Counted from the stretch's first letter, positions 6,903 through 12,672 are shown. The stretch is DNA of 12,680 bases from Actinomycetes bacterium (GCA_023393755.1 JAEXCA010000175.1:1-12680); one strand, 5' to 3'. Notes: generated from the letters alone by a model not told the origin. Translations and numbers: made by a program.

Positions 6903-8164
6903 CAACCTCGCACGTCCCCGCTCCCGCCGATCCCGCGGCCGTCCCAGCCAGCCCGCCGCCGCTGGTGATCGCCGGGCACGGCACCCGGGTGAACGCCGGC
7001 GCCGAAGCCGCCTTCGAACTGGTCGCCAAGGTTCGCAGCCTGCTGCCCGGCGTCCGGGTCGAGGCCGGTTTCGTCGAGCTGACCCCGCCGACCATCGACG
7101 AGGCGCTCACCGAGGTGCTGGCCGACCAGTCCGCCGCCGTGGTGGTGCCGCTGATGATCGGCACCGGGGGCCACGTCCGCGAAGACATCCCCGAGGCGAT
7201 CGAGACCGCCAAAACCACCTACCCGGACGCCACCGTGGTCTACACCCGCCACCTGGGCTCGCCCGCCCCGATGATCGCTGCCGTCCACCAGCGGATCGCC
7301 ACCGCCCGCGGCGAGTGGCCAGCCGAGGAGACCGACGTCCTGATGGTCGCACGCGGTTGCAGCGTCACCGACGCCAATGCCGACCACGTCCGGCTCTCCC
7401 GGGTGATCTTCGAGACCGGCGGGTATCACCAGGTCCTCTCGGCGTTCATCCAGGTCGCCCGGCCCTCGCTGCCGGAGATCCTGCGGCAGTACTACGCCTC
7501 CGGCAGCCGCAAGATCGTCGTCATGCCGCACTACCTGTTCACCGGACGGCTGGACCAGTGGGTCCACCAGCAGGTGGACGCCTTCCGCGCCGAGCATCCC
7601 GATGCCGACGTCCGGGTGGCCGAGGTGATCGGCCCGTGCGACGAGCTCGCCCAGGTGGTCGCCCAGCGCTACAAGGAGGGTGCGCTGCGCGCCCGGACCA
7701 GCGCCGGCTCCCCGGCCTACCTTTCCGGCCTGCTGCTGGACGGACGCAAGGTGGTCGTGGTCGGCGGTGGCTGCGTGGCCCGCCGCCGGGTGCCCAAGCT
7801 GCTTGAGGTCGGTGCCAAGGTCGAGGTCATCTCCCCCGAACTGCACGACTCGCTGGCCCCGCTGGCCGCCTCGGGTGCGATCACCTGGCACGCCCGGCAG
7901 TTCGTCCCGTCCGACCTGGACGGCGCCTGGTACGTGCTGGCCACCACCGACTCCGCCGAGGCCAATGCCGCGGTTGCGCAGGCTGCGGAGGAGCGGCACA
8001 CCTACTGCGTCCGCGCCGACAAGGCGGGCGAGGGCTCGGCCTGGACCCCGGCCACCGGCGAGGCCGCCGGGGTGACCGTGGCGGCCATCACCAACCACGA
8101 CCCGGTCCGCGCCCGAAAGATCCGCAACCGGTTCGTCGAGCTGGTCAACGAGGAGTCGCTGTGA
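6899..8164 (+). CDS. cbiX: CbiX-type sirohydrochlorin cobaltochelatase fused to precorrin-2 dehydrogenase (SirC/Met8-like)
   Basis: This 421-residue protein has two enzymes. Residues about 20-250 are a long-form CbiX with two related halves: LVIAGHGTR (metal-binding His27), VVVPLMIGTGGHVREDIPEAI, then IVVMPHYLFTGRL (His211) and the closing CDELAQVVAQRYKEGA. Residues about 265-415 are the NAD-binding domain that oxidises precorrin-2 to sirohydrochlorin: YLSGLLLDGRKVVVVGGG (GGGC at 289-292), VEVISPEL, and VLATTDSAEANAAVA with a conserved Asp after the TT pair. The order oxidation then cobalt insertion lets one protein convert precorrin-2 to cobalt-sirohydrochlorin, a sign of the early-cobalt (anaerobic-type) route. 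The C-terminal Met8 helical domain is shortened, so SAM-dependent or ferrochelatase activity is unlikely. The ATG overlaps the cbiEGH stop and has no strong ribosome-binding site, suggesting coupling. Confidence 0.92.
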   Translation: MTTSHVPAPADPAAVPASPPPLVIAGHGTRVNAGAEAAFELVAKVRSLLPGVRVEAGFVELTPPTIDEALTEVLADQSAAVVVPLMIGTGGHVREDIPEAIETAKTTYPDATVVYTRHLGSPAPMIAAVHQRIATARGEWPAEETDVLMVARGCSVTDANADHVRLSRVIFETGGYHQVLSAFIQVARPSLPEILRQYYASGSRKIVVMPHYLFTGRLDQWVHQQVDAFRAEHPDADVRVAEVIGPCDELAQVVAQRYKEGALRARTSAGSPAYLSGLLLDGRKVVVVGGGCVARRRVPKLLEVGAKVEVISPELHDSLAPLAASGAITWHARQFVPSDLDGAWYVLATTDSAEANAAVAQAAEERHTYCVRADKAGEGSAWTPATGEAAGVTVAAITNHDPVRARKIRNRFVELVNEESL

Positions 8165-8808
8165 CCGACCCGAAATCGGTGACCTACGAGTACATCACCG
8201 ACGGCGCGGAGATCTACCGGCGGTCCTTCGGCACCATTCGGGCCGAGGCGAACCTCTCCATCCTGCCGCCGGACGTCGCCCACGTGGCGACCCGGATGAT
8301 CCACGCCGCCGCGCAGACCGATCTGCCGGAGCACCTGGGCTACAGCGCCAATGTGGTCACCGCCTGCCGGACGGCGCTGCAGGCCGGCGCACCGATCCTG
8401 TGCGACTCGCAGATGGTGGCCAGCGGGGTGATCCGCTCGCGACTGCCCGCCAACAATGAGGTGATCTGCCACCTCGGCGAACCCCGGCTGGCCGAGCTGG
8501 CCAAGGAGCTGGGCACCACCAAGACCGCCGCTGCGATCGAGCTGTGGAAGCCCCGGCTGCAGGGCGCCGTGGTGGCGATCGGCAATGCCCCGACCGCGTT
8601 GTTCCACCTGCTCGAGGTGGTCCGCGACACCGGCCTGATGCCGGCCGGCGTGATCGGCATCCCGGTGGGCTTCGTCGGCGCGGCCGAGTCCAAGCAGGCG
8701 CTGGCCGACAACCCGTTCGGCCTGGAGTACCTGGTGCTGCACGGCCGCCGGGGCGGCGCGGCGCTCACCTCCGCCGCCCTGAACGCGATCTCCAGCGAGA
8801 CCGAATGA
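8161..8808 (+). CDS. cobH: Precorrin-8X methylmutase (CobH/CbiC)
   Basis: This 215-residue protein moves the C11 methyl to C12 to form (cobyrinic/hydrogenobyrinic) acid. Family marks are YEYITDGAEIYRRSFGTIR at the start, the MIHAAAQTDLPEHL block with the catalytic His48, the PILCDSQMVASGV motif, AIGNAPTALFHLLE, and GIPVGFVGAAESKQAL near the C-terminus. Length is normal. The start is GTG inside a GTGA overlap with the upstream fusion gene (8161-8164), and its own TGA overlaps the ATG of cobF. Nothing unusual in sequence. Confidence 0.95.
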   Translation: MTDPKSVTYEYITDGAEIYRRSFGTIRAEANLSILPPDVAHVATRMIHAAAQTDLPEHLGYSANVVTACRTALQAGAPILCDSQMVASGVIRSRLPANNEVICHLGEPRLAELAKELGTTKTAAAIELWKPRLQGAVVAIGNAPTALFHLLEVVRDTGLMPAGVIGIPVGFVGAAESKQALADNPFGLEYLVLHGRRGGAALTSAALNAISSETE

Positions 8809-9581
8809 GCCGCGAGCTCGCCCTGATCGGGATCGGCGCCGGCGATCCCAACTGGGTGACGCTCGAAGCCATCGCCGTCCTCCAAAACCTGGACGTGCTG
8901 TTCGTCGTCCTCAAAGAGGACGAACTGGACGACCTGGTCGAGGCCCGCCGGGTGATCGTCGAACGCCACCGCAGCACCCCGTTGCGGACGGTGGAACTGC
9001 GCGACCCACCGCGTCCCTGGCGGACGGCGCCGGACTACCACGCCGCCGTCGCCCGGTGGCGCGAACAGCGGCTGGAACAGTGGAGCGCCGCTGTCGCCAA
9101 CAACCTCAAAGACGGCCAGGCCGGCGGCTTCCTGGTCTGGGGCGACCCCAGTCTGTTCGAGAGCACCCTGGCGATCGTCCAAGAACTCCGCCAGGCCTCG
9201 CCCGACCCGATCGAGTTGCGGGTGATCCCCGGGATCAGCTGCGTCCACGCGCTCACCGCCCGGTTCCAGATCCCGCTCAACCGGCAGGGACGCGCCGTCC
9301 AGATCGCCCCCGCCCGGCTGCTCCGCGAGGGCGTCCCGGCCGACGTGGACGACGTGGTGGCCATGCTGGACGGTCAGCAGACCTTCGCCAAGATCGACCC
9401 CGAGGGCCTGGACATCTACTGGGGCGCCTACCTCGGCACGCCGGACGAGATCCTGATCTCCGGTGACCTGGCCGATGTATGCCAGCAGATCCTGGACGTC
9501 CGCGCCGAAGCCACCGCCCGCAAGGGCTGGATGTTCGACACCTACCTGCTCCGCCGCCGACTGGCACCCCGATCGGAATAA
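8805..9581 (+). CDS. cobF: Precorrin-6A synthase, deacetylating (CobF)
   Basis: This 258-residue class III methylase matches CobF: LIGIGAGDPNWVTLEAI at residues 7-23, a GFLVWGDPSLFEST motif near 108-121, LRVIPGISCVHALTARF, RQGRAVQIAPARL, and the C-terminal DVRAEATARKGWMFDTYLLRR. CobF methylates C1 and releases the C1 acetyl group in the aerobic cobalamin route. Its presence next to CbiG and CbiX is unusual, because CbiD normally does C1 methylation when CbiG is used. The ATG at 8805 overlaps the cobH stop; the frame stays open further upstream only as a shadow of cobH. The gene ends the operon. Its last 113 bp are repeated 1.8 kb downstream, beyond hipBA. Confidence 0.9.
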   Translation: MSRELALIGIGAGDPNWVTLEAIAVLQNLDVLFVVLKEDELDDLVEARRVIVERHRSTPLRTVELRDPPRPWRTAPDYHAAVARWREQRLEQWSAAVANNLKDGQAGGFLVWGDPSLFESTLAIVQELRQASPDPIELRVIPGISCVHALTARFQIPLNRQGRAVQIAPARLLREGVPADVDDVVAMLDGQQTFAKIDPEGLDIYWGAYLGTPDEILISGDLADVCQQILDVRAEATARKGWMFDTYLLRRRLAPRSE

Positions 9582-9630
9582 CCCGATAGCGCAGCGACTA
9601 TCGTGATTTACCGATCAGATCGGTGTATCG
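9468..9630 (+). repeat. Left copy of a direct repeat: cobF 3' end plus downstream flank
   Basis: Positions 9468-9580 match 11301-11413 at 105 of 113 bases, with an unbroken 76-base identity at 9488-9563 / 11321-11396. After a 1-base shift, weaker similarity (about two thirds identity) continues through ACCCGATAGC and CCGATCAGATCGG to about 9630. This copy belongs to the intact cobF gene and to the hipBA promoter region. Confidence 0.9.
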
Positions 9631-9643
9631 TGAAATCACGATA
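9599..9643. promoter_or_regulatory. Paired HipB-type operators upstream of hipBA
   Basis: A perfect palindrome TATCGTGAAATCACGATA lies at 9626-9643, and an imperfect site at 9599-9616 starts with the same TATCGTGA. Both have the form TATCG-N8-CGATA (the last base differs in the left site), close to the TATCC-N8-GGATA operators known for E. coli HipB. Viewed together, TATCGTGATTT at 9599-9609 and AAATCACGATA at 9633-9643 also form an 11-bp inverted repeat. Centres are 27 bp apart, so two repressor dimers could bind and autoregulate the operon. Binding is inferred, not shown. Confidence 0.8.
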
Positions 9644-9658
9644 GCTGGGAGGGCCTTA

Positions 9659-9904
9659 ATGACCACCTACACCGCGAAGCTACGCGCTCCCGCCGACTTC
9701 GGCCTGGCAGTACAGCAGGCGAGGTTGGCACGAGGTCTCTCCCAACGAGAGTTGGCCGACGAACTCGGCGTCCCACAGAGCACGATCAGCGAGATCGAGT
9801 CAGGCAAGACGACGATCTATCTGCGACGCCTGCTGGAGATCGCCCGGGTCACCGGGCTGCAGTTCGCCGCCAGTTGGGAGGACGACGATGCGCCTCGCCG
9901 TTGA
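9659..9904 (+). CDS. hipB: HipB-like antitoxin, XRE-family DNA-binding protein
   Basis: This 81-residue protein carries an XRE helix-turn-helix over residues about 15-65: FGLAVQQARLARGLSQRELA, then DELGVPQSTISEIESGKTTI and a third-helix region LRRLLEIARVTGL. It should repress its own operon and neutralise the HipA kinase beside it. The ATG at 9659 is chosen over an upstream in-frame GTG at 9623 because GGGAGGG (9647-9653) lies five bases before it and because the upstream start falls inside the operator palindrome. The stop is past the hipA start (overlap 9888-9904), the usual antitoxin-first layout. Confidence 0.9.
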   Translation: MTTYTAKLRAPADFGLAVQQARLARGLSQRELADELGVPQSTISEIESGKTTIYLRRLLEIARVTGLQFAASWEDDDAPRR

Positions 9905-11141
9905 GCTGTACGGAACCAGCATCGCCACGCTGGAAGGCGAGTCCCGCAGTTACGATCTCATCGCCACCGAGAGCGGACTCCGCAGGTTCGGAGCGAACAG
10001 CACAGTGCTCTCGGTCGCCATCCCGCTCACCCCAAAACTGCGACGGGATCAAGCACCCCGTCGACGCAACTGGTTCGCCGAACTGCTGCCCGAGGGCGAC
10101 CAGTACGACTACCTGCTCGCTCAGGCGGGACTACGGCGGGGGGACACCCTCGCCTTCCTCGCCCGCTATGGACGCGACGTGGCGGGTGCCCTCCAGATCT
10201 GGGATCTGGACGATCCCACCGAACCCAAGACCCCAGCCGTCCGGCAGGTCACGCCCGAACAGATCCGGGCCCTGCTGGAGGACCCGATCGGCTCACCGTT
10301 GGCGAACGATCCCCGGTCTGGCCGGTCATCGTTGGGCGGCGTCCAGCCGAAGATCGTCCTGGTTCGAACCTCGGACGGCTGGGCGCAAGCCTTGGGAGGC
10401 CACCCGACCACGCACATCCTGAAACCGAGGCTGGAAGGTAGCAAAGCAACCGTCATCTTCGATGAGGAGTACGGCTCCCGGATCGCACGCCGCCTGGGAC
10501 TGGCCGACTTCGCCACCTCTATCGAGAAGTTCGACGGCCTGCCGGCGATCGTCATCGAGCGCTACGACCGGGTCGATGGCGACCGGGTTCACCAGGAGGA
10601 CTTCAGCCAGGTGCTCGGCGCGAGCGGGAACCAGAAGTACCAGGAGTACGGCGGTGTGGTGAGCCTGCGGCGGATCGCCGACATCCTCAAGCGGAGCACA
10701 CCCAAGTCAGAGCTCACGCGACTGGCCCAGCTGGTGACCCTCGCGGTCGGGATAGGCAACCTCGATCTGCATACCAAGAACCTGGGGTTGCTCCACCCGA
10801 CGGACGATGACGTGCGGCTTGCGCCGGCCTACGACGTCGTCCCACAAGCGCATCTCTCTCAGGATGGTCGCCTCGCCCTGGCGGTCAACCGGAAGTACCG
10901 GCACGCCGACCTGACCCGCGAGGATCTCCTGGCCGAGTTCGAGGGCTGGGGTCTGAAGCGGGCGGTGGAGTTGGTGGACGAAACCCTGACCGACCTGCGC
11001 GCCACCGTTGCGCAGGAGACCCCGCTGGACGACGCGTTCCCGGCTCTGCAGGAGCAACTGCTGGCGTTCGTCGACAATCTCCTTCACGACAAACCGATCG
11101 GGGCGGCGGAGTCCACCGCCAGCGATCACAGCTCTCAGTAG
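9888..11141 (+). CDS. hipA: HipA-like serine/threonine kinase toxin
   Basis: This 417-residue protein is a HipA-family kinase; the best-known E. coli member phosphorylates glutamyl-tRNA synthetase, halting translation. The N-terminal domain includes WFAELLPEGDQYDYLLAQAGL and DVAGALQIW. The kinase core shows the flexible loop SSLGGVQPKIVL near residues 146-158 (the region holding the autophosphorylated Ser in E. coli HipA), the ATP-binding lysine in THILKPR near 180, EDFSQVLG, the catalytic loop GNLDLHTKNLGLL (Asp293, Asn298), and the metal-binding LAPAYDVV near 311-318. All key residues are present, so the toxin looks intact. GGGAGGA (9876-9882) lies inside hipB just before the ATG. The substrate here is unknown. 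The module sits between two copies of the cobF 3' end, suggesting insertion. Confidence 0.93.
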   Translation: MRLAVELYGTSIATLEGESRSYDLIATESGLRRFGANSTVLSVAIPLTPKLRRDQAPRRRNWFAELLPEGDQYDYLLAQAGLRRGDTLAFLARYGRDVAGALQIWDLDDPTEPKTPAVRQVTPEQIRALLEDPIGSPLANDPRSGRSSLGGVQPKIVLVRTSDGWAQALGGHPTTHILKPRLEGSKATVIFDEEYGSRIARRLGLADFATSIEKFDGLPAIVIERYDRVDGDRVHQEDFSQVLGASGNQKYQEYGGVVSLRRIADILKRSTPKSELTRLAQLVTLAVGIGNLDLHTKNLGLLHPTDDDVRLAPAYDVVPQAHLSQDGRLALAVNRKYRHADLTREDLLAEFEGWGLKRAVELVDETLTDLRATVAQETPLDDAFPALQEQLLAFVDNLLHDKPIGAAESTASDHSSQ

Positions 11142-11227
11142 CTGGCCCGGAACCGCAGCCAGACGACCAGCCCCAGCCCAACCAGGATCGCCCCAGCCCC
11201 AGCCAATCGGACGGACGCAGTCGCAAC
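11135..11227 (-). other. Short open stretch with a membrane-helix-like C-terminus (possible gene remnant)
   Basis: On the minus strand the frame reads VRLAGAGAILVGLGLVVWL, then a basic RFRASY end and a stop at 11135-11137. That is a single hydrophobic helix with a positive tail. An in-frame stop at 11228-11230 and the lack of a good start leave only about 30 residues, so this looks like the end of a lost membrane or wall-anchored protein. It faintly resembles the cobD tail (VRLAQAVGLGSALVAMAIAW) but this may be chance. DNA here has short CCCAGCCCCAGCC repeats. Confidence 0.3.
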
Positions 11228-11300
11228 TCACGCATCGCGGCCATCGTCCGGTGGGGCCGAAGCCACGGCTGACCATCGCCACGGCGAACCGGTCAGCCGA

Positions 11301-11414
11301 CTGGCCGAGGTCCGCCAGCGGATCCTGGACGTCCGCGCCGAAGCCACCGCCCGCAAGGGCTGGATGTTCGACACCTACCTGCTCCGCCGCCGACTGACGC
11401 CCCGACCGGAATGA
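11301..11414 (+). pseudogene. cobF 3'-end fragment
   Basis: This stretch repeats the last 38 codons of cobF, including an in-frame stop at 11412-11414, at 93% DNA identity. The reading frame is intact (LAEVRQRILDVRAEATARKG onward to LTPRPE), and most changes give higher GC. Upstream sequence only loosely resembles cobF (an ACCGGTCAG...CTGGCC stretch), and no start or SAM-binding motifs are present, so it cannot make an active enzyme. It lies downstream of hipA and is read as either the old end of a donor cobF or a duplicated end left by integration. Confidence 0.85.
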
Positions 11415-11462
11415 CCCGCTAGCTGCCACCAATCGCGGTCGTCCGATCAGGTCGGCGAGACG
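11301..11462 (+). repeat. Right copy of the direct repeat flanking hipBA
   Basis: This is the partner of the 9468-9630 repeat. Beyond the cobF stop, ACCCGCTAGC and CCGATCAGGTCGG correspond to ACCCGATAGC and CCGATCAGATCGG on the left, but the TATCGTGA operator boxes are not preserved here (AATCGCGG instead). The spacer 11142-11300 between hipA and this copy holds no supported complete gene. Confidence 0.85.
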
Positions 11463-11463
11463 A

Positions 11464-11808
11464 CTACTCGCCGGCCACGCAGAACTGGTTGCCCTGGGGA
11501 TCCGCCAGGGTGATCCAGCGGAAGCTCTCGTCACCGCGGTCGCCCACCAGGGTGGCTCCAGCGGCGAGCAACTCCTGCACCGTCTGATCCAGGTCGGACG
11601 TGGCGTGCAGATCGAAGTGGATCCTGTTCTTGCCCGGTGTCGGATCCTCGACCTTCTGGAAGCCCAGCATCACGTTGTCGATCTTGACGATCAGGAACCA
11701 GCCGTCGTGATCCGAAACGATCTCGCCGCCGAAGCGCTCAGCCCACCACTGCGCCAGCGGCCGCGGATCGGCGGAGTCAGTGGTGACCATGCCCAGGGTA
11801 AGTGCCAT
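11464..11808 (-). CDS. VOC superfamily (glyoxalase/bleomycin-resistance-like) protein
   Basis: This 114-residue protein has the vicinal-oxygen-chelate layout: LGMVTTDSADPRPLAQWWAERFGG at the start, DHDGWFLIVKIDNVMLGFQKVEDPTPGKNRIHFDL in the middle (the NRIHFDL His is a typical metal ligand), and RWITLADPQGNQFCV near the end (the usual E/Q-F ending). The form is that of the small Glyoxalase_6-type proteins common in actinobacteria, whose substrates are mostly unknown. The start is the ATG at 11806-11808 on the complement; no strong ribosome-binding site is seen in front of it. It is transcribed away from the prepilin gene. No functional link to the neighbours is evident. Confidence 0.85.
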   Translation of the reverse strand: MALTLGMVTTDSADPRPLAQWWAERFGGEIVSDHDGWFLIVKIDNVMLGFQKVEDPTPGKNRIHFDLHATSDLDQTVQELLAAGATLVGDRGDESFRWITLADPQGNQFCVAGE

Positions 11809-11888
11809 GCACTGATGCTAGACGGTCGGCACCCGGCACAGCACAGAACAGGGGTCTACCGGCGGCATGCCATGCATTTGCGCGGTTA

Positions 11889-11994
11889 GTCCCCCATGAG
11901 GAGGACCCTTTCTTTTGCGGTAAAGATCGGCCGGTCCCCCGCGGGGAGGACTGTAATTCAGCGCAAAGTTCAGCCGGTCCCCCAAGGGGAGGAC
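11889..11994. repeat. Three tandem 43-45 bp units, each with a GTCCCCC-N4-GGAGGAC inverted repeat
   Basis: The 18-bp palindromes lie at 11889-11906 (loop ATGA), 11934-11951 (loop GCGG) and 11977-11994 (loop AAGG), starts 45 and 43 bp apart. The 25-27 bp between them are also related: on the minus strand they begin GGCCGATCTTT and GGCTGAACTTT, with a third, more diverged version (GGCTTGTTCTTT) beyond the last palindrome. Two of these interspersed segments can fold as TCTTT/AAAGA and TTCTT/AAGAA hairpins. The array lies in the divergent spacer between the VOC gene and the prepilin gene. Confidence 0.75.
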
Positions 11995-12088
11995 GTCCAT
12001 TCTTGACAAAGAACAAGCCGCCTCCGCCAGGGCTTACACAGCGTCATTAGGTCCAGTTGACAAGCGCATCTTTTTTCGAGAGAGTTCC

Positions 12089-12115
12089 GTCAGAACTACG
12101 CGTCGTAGTTCTGAC
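12089..12115 (+). promoter_or_regulatory. Perfect 12-bp hairpin in the prepilin leader
   Basis: GTCAGAACTACG (12089-12100) and CGTAGTTCTGAC (12104-12115) are exact inverted repeats around CGT. There is no downstream T-run, so it is not an intrinsic terminator. It could be a protein operator or part of a structured leader RNA. A further weak stem GTTCTG/CAGAAC follows at 12124-12145. Confidence 0.7.
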
Positions 12116-12176
12116 CTGGGGGAGTTCTGTGGGGGGACGCAGAACGAACGCGCTCCGTCGCGCTATTTGCCTGTGC

Positions 12177-12198
12177 AGAAAAGGTCGTTGGCTTTTCT
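12177..12198 (+). promoter_or_regulatory. Hairpin just before the prepilin ribosome-binding site
   Basis: AGAAAAG (12177-12183) and CTTTTCT (12192-12198) form a 7-bp stem with an 8-base loop. The ribosome-binding site ACGGAGGG (12207-12214) follows. CTCCGT at 12153-12158 is fully complementary to ACGGAG at 12207-12212, so a longer fold could enclose this hairpin and mask the site. Confidence 0.5.
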
Positions 12199-12222
12199 CG
12201 TACTCTACGGAGGGCATTACCC

Positions 12223-12672
12223 ATGCGTGCAACCATTTCCCGCTACATCGACGCACTCAAGCAGCGCCAGTCGAAGGATGAGGGCTTCTCCCTCATCGAA
12301 CTCATCGTCGTCGTCGCCATCCTGGGCATCCTGGTGGCCATCGCCATCCCGGTGTTCGGCGGCATTCAGCAGAGCGCCAAGGACAACTCGCTCAAGACCG
12401 CGGCCGCCAATGGCGCCACGGTCGTGGCGAGCCAGATCGCTCGCAAGGCCTCGGACTCCACCGTCGTGGTCGCCACCGAGTTGGCGAAGAGCAATACCGC
12501 CGACTACGAGTACTCCGTCACGCCGGGCGAACCCACGGACATCGCCGACTTCTGCGTGACCGCGACAGCCAAGGAGACCGGCTCGCTCAAGGGTGGAGTG
12601 GCGCAGAAGTCCGGCCCCACGTGCGCAGGCGCCCCGTCCGGCGGTGGCGGCGGCGAGGGCGGCGAGGGCTAA
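12223..12672 (+). CDS. Type IV prepilin-like protein with a glycine-rich C-terminus
   Basis: This 149-residue protein has a class III signal: a 21-residue charged leader ending in DEG, then FSLIELIVVVAILGILVAIA. Prepilin peptidase would cut after Gly21, leaving Phe at +1 and Glu at +5 as in type IV pilins and type II secretion pseudopilins. The hydrophobic helix spans about residues 24-43. The globular part is small, with two cysteines (DFC near 107 and TCAG near 132) that could form the pilin D-loop disulfide. The chain ends in PSGGGGGEGGEG, which is unusual for a pilin. The ATG has GGAGGG (12209-12214) eight bases upstream. The neighbouring pilus machinery is not in the window, so major pilin and minor pseudopilin cannot be separated. 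Start and stop are both inside the window. Confidence 0.9.
   Translation: MRATISRYIDALKQRQSKDEGFSLIELIVVVAILGILVAIAIPVFGGIQQSAKDNSLKTAAANGATVVASQIARKASDSTVVVATELAKSNTADYEYSVTPGEPTDIADFCVTATAKETGSLKGGVAQKSGPTCAGAPSGGGGGEGGEG

Larger units (their letters stand above)
11809..12222. other. 414-bp divergent spacer between the VOC and prepilin genes
   Basis: No convincing coding sequence is seen. The spacer contains the three-unit repeat array (11889-11994), a TTGACA at 12003-12008 and another at 12057-12062 without a matching -10 box at 17 bp, a CTTTTTT tract at 12070-12076, and the hairpin-rich prepilin leader from 12089. It is lower in GC than the genes around it, especially after 12000. Confidence 0.6.

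Noticed and set aside
4689..6905. 738-residue minus-strand frame opposite cbiEGH
   Set aside because: It is rich in G, D, Q and V with no recognisable domain and mirrors the third-position bias of cbiEGH; a shadow.
9584..9603. Terminator formed by CGATAG...CTATCG after cobF
   Set aside because: The stem is only 6 bp, has no T-run, and the right arm overlaps the hipBA operator, so an operator half-site is the simpler reading.
11889..11994. CRISPR array
   Set aside because: The palindrome resembles type I-E repeats in composition, but units are only 18 bp with a 43-45 bp period, the segments between are related to one another rather than unique, there are only three, and no cas gene is present.
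11777..12016. Small proteins read through the repeat array on either strand
   Set aside because: The frames merely translate the GTCCCCC/GGAGGAC repeats, have no ribosome-binding site and overlap the VOC gene start.
12057..12085. Sigma-70-type promoter at TTGACA 12057
   Set aside because: The -35-like hexamer is clear but no TATAAT-like box lies 16-18 bp downstream, so no promoter is called.
12089..12115. Intrinsic terminator
   Set aside because: The 12-bp stem is perfect, but the bases after it are CTGGGGGAGTTC rather than a T-run, and the T-tract at 12071 lies before the hairpin.
12116..12180. c-di-GMP-I (GEMM) riboswitch before the prepilin gene
   Set aside because: GGGGGGACGCAGAAC superficially recalls the GGGACGCAAAGCC block, but the upstream AAACC block, the GAAA tetraloop and the receptor helix are missing.
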